Positions 13,460 to 13,927 of a DNA stretch of 13,927 nucleotides are shown here, piece by piece; positions within the stretch are counted from its first letter, which is position 1; the number at the start of each line of letters is the position of its first letter. The position numbers and the translations under genes were made by a program. Location of the stretch: positions 1-13,927 of the forward strand of contig JAACVA010000067.1 of NCBI GenBank assembly GCA_009992615.1, given 5' to 3'. Source of the stretch: Rhodobacterales bacterium (lineage in GTDB: Bacteria; Pseudomonadota; Alphaproteobacteria; Rhodobacterales; Rhodobacteraceae). The notes under the pieces were generated by a model that made no database searches, was not told the DNA's origin, and saw only the letters and a program-made list of their open reading frames with translations.

Positions 13460-13762
13460 TTACCGCTTGTTTCCATCAGCCACCCGGTCGCGCATCAGGT
13501 GCGAGGGGCGAAAGGTCAGAACCCGGCGCGGGTGGATCGGCACCTCTTCACCGGTTTTCGGGTTGCGCCCGATGCGGGCTGATTTGTCGCGCACGGAAAA
13601 CGTACCAAATGACGAGATTTTAACAGAATCGCCTGCTGCCAGAGCATCGGACATATACGTCAGAACCGCCTCGACCAGTTGCGAGGATTCATTCCGGCTG
13701 AGCCCGACTTCGCGGAACACCGCTTCGCTCAGGTCCATCCGCGTCAACGTCTTTTCACTCAT
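13460..13762 (-). CDS. ihfA: Integration host factor subunit alpha
   Basis: IHF is a heterodimeric nucleoid protein that bends DNA sharply and shapes promoters, replication origins and recombination complexes. The 100-aa product is a full-length HU/IHF family member. It opens TLTRMDLSEAVFREVGLSRNE and has the core SVKISSFGTFSVRDK. It then carries the beta-arm GRNPKTGEEVPIHPRRVLTFRPS, where Pro68 is the residue expected to wedge between base pairs. The start motif TLTRMDLSEA and the position before a MerR-like gene identify the alpha subunit, not beta or HU. The ATG at 13760-13762 follows AGGGGG at a normal distance. The stop is 6 bp before the MerR-like gene, so they form an operon. Confidence 0.95.
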   Translation of the reverse strand: MSEKTLTRMDLSEAVFREVGLSRNESSQLVEAVLTYMSDALAAGDSVKISSFGTFSVRDKSARIGRNPKTGEEVPIHPRRVLTFRPSHLMRDRVADGNKR

Positions 13763-13911
13763 GGCAACCCCCTACACTTATTGCGACAGTGAAGCGATCT
13801 GATTTCAATGTCAATCTCAATGGCTTGCGCGTCAAGATGAATGTCACATCTGAGGTGATGCCGCGCCAAGTCGCAGCCGTTTCCGGCGAAAATCCGCCAA
13901 ATGTGGCCCAG
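13763..13911 (-). promoter_or_regulatory. ihfA upstream region with promoter-like and repeated motifs
   Basis: This 149-bp non-coding stretch should hold the ihfA promoter. On the minus strand there are two -35-like hexamers, TTGACG (13830-13835) and TTGACA (13809-13814), but neither has a good -10 at 16-18 bp; the first has GACATT at 17 bp (3/6). Upstream of TTGACG lies the inverted repeat AGATG-N7-CATCT (13835-13851), a possible operator. No confident transcription start can be given. Confidence 0.35.
13805..13822. repeat. Three TCAAT pentamers in 6-bp steps
   Basis: TCAATG-TCAATC-TCAATG at 13805-13822 reads as ATTGA units on the ihfA strand. The array overlaps the TTGACA hexamer about 45 bp upstream of the ihfA start codon. 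It is short enough to be chance, but it lies where a regulatory protein would bind. Confidence 0.45.
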
Positions 13912-13926
13912 TTACCACCGCAGAAT
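13912..13926 (-). CDS. Possible last codons of fabH (3-oxoacyl-ACP synthase III), rest outside the window
   Basis: At the right edge the minus strand reads Ile-Leu-Arg-Trp-stop (ATT CTG CGG TGG TAA). FabH proteins usually end in a motif like TWGxxxxRW, and in many alphaproteobacteria the order is plsX - fabH - ihfA - MerR, so this could be the tail of fabH. Only four codons are visible, so this is an inference from gene order, not an identification. If correct, 149 bp separate fabH from ihfA. Confidence 0.35.
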   Translation of the reverse strand: MLRW

Positions 13927-13927
13927 G

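Overview
The window looks like ordinary core chromosome of an alphaproteobacterium, most probably of the Rhodobacterales (Roseobacter/Rhodobacter group). The DNA is GC-rich. The run argS - SPOR protein - nagZ - scpA - scpB, the ihfA - MerR pair, the double-length dCTP deaminase and the divergent dgt / erpA-xth arrangement are all typical of that clade, judged from remembered gene orders and protein motifs and not from a search. I see no insertion sequence, prophage gene, CRISPR array or toxin-antitoxin pair.

Layout. (1) 1-540, + strand: C-terminal part of a dihydrolipoyl dehydrogenase, cut by the window edge. (2) 541-705: a short intergenic region holding a perfect DnaA-box sequence and a GTTC-N7-GTTC LexA (SOS) box, followed by uvrA (706-3564, +). 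(3) uvrA converges on a minus-strand pair, erpA-like Fe-S protein then xth (exonuclease III). The 66-bp convergent gap is filled mainly by a 22-bp hairpin-forming element repeated twice in tandem. (4) A 77-bp divergent region separates erpA from dgt (4828-6009, +), followed by argS (6157-7878). (5) A tight + strand operon follows: SPOR-domain membrane protein, nagZ (GTG start), scpA, scpB. Gaps and overlaps run from 4 bp apart to 8 bp overlapping. (6) scpB converges on a minus-strand series read from the right edge: possible tail of fabH, ihfA, a MerR-like regulator, tRNA-Pro(GGG), dcd. The 25-bp scpB/dcd gap is the loop of a perfect inverted repeat that contains both stop codons.

Functionally, much of the window concerns genome maintenance: nucleotide excision repair (uvrA), abasic-site/3'-end repair (xth), dNTP pool control (dgt, dcd), chromosome condensation and segregation (scpA, scpB) and nucleoid architecture (ihfA). 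Cell-wall functions (SPOR, nagZ), translation (argS, tRNA-Pro), Fe-S assembly and central metabolism (lpd) are interspersed. I found no convincing new biological system. The points most worth a second look are regulatory or structural: the DnaA/LexA sites before uvrA, the stop-codon dyad shared by scpB and dcd, the tandem hairpin after uvrA, the absence of tatABC after scpB, and the effector-less MerR protein behind ihfA.
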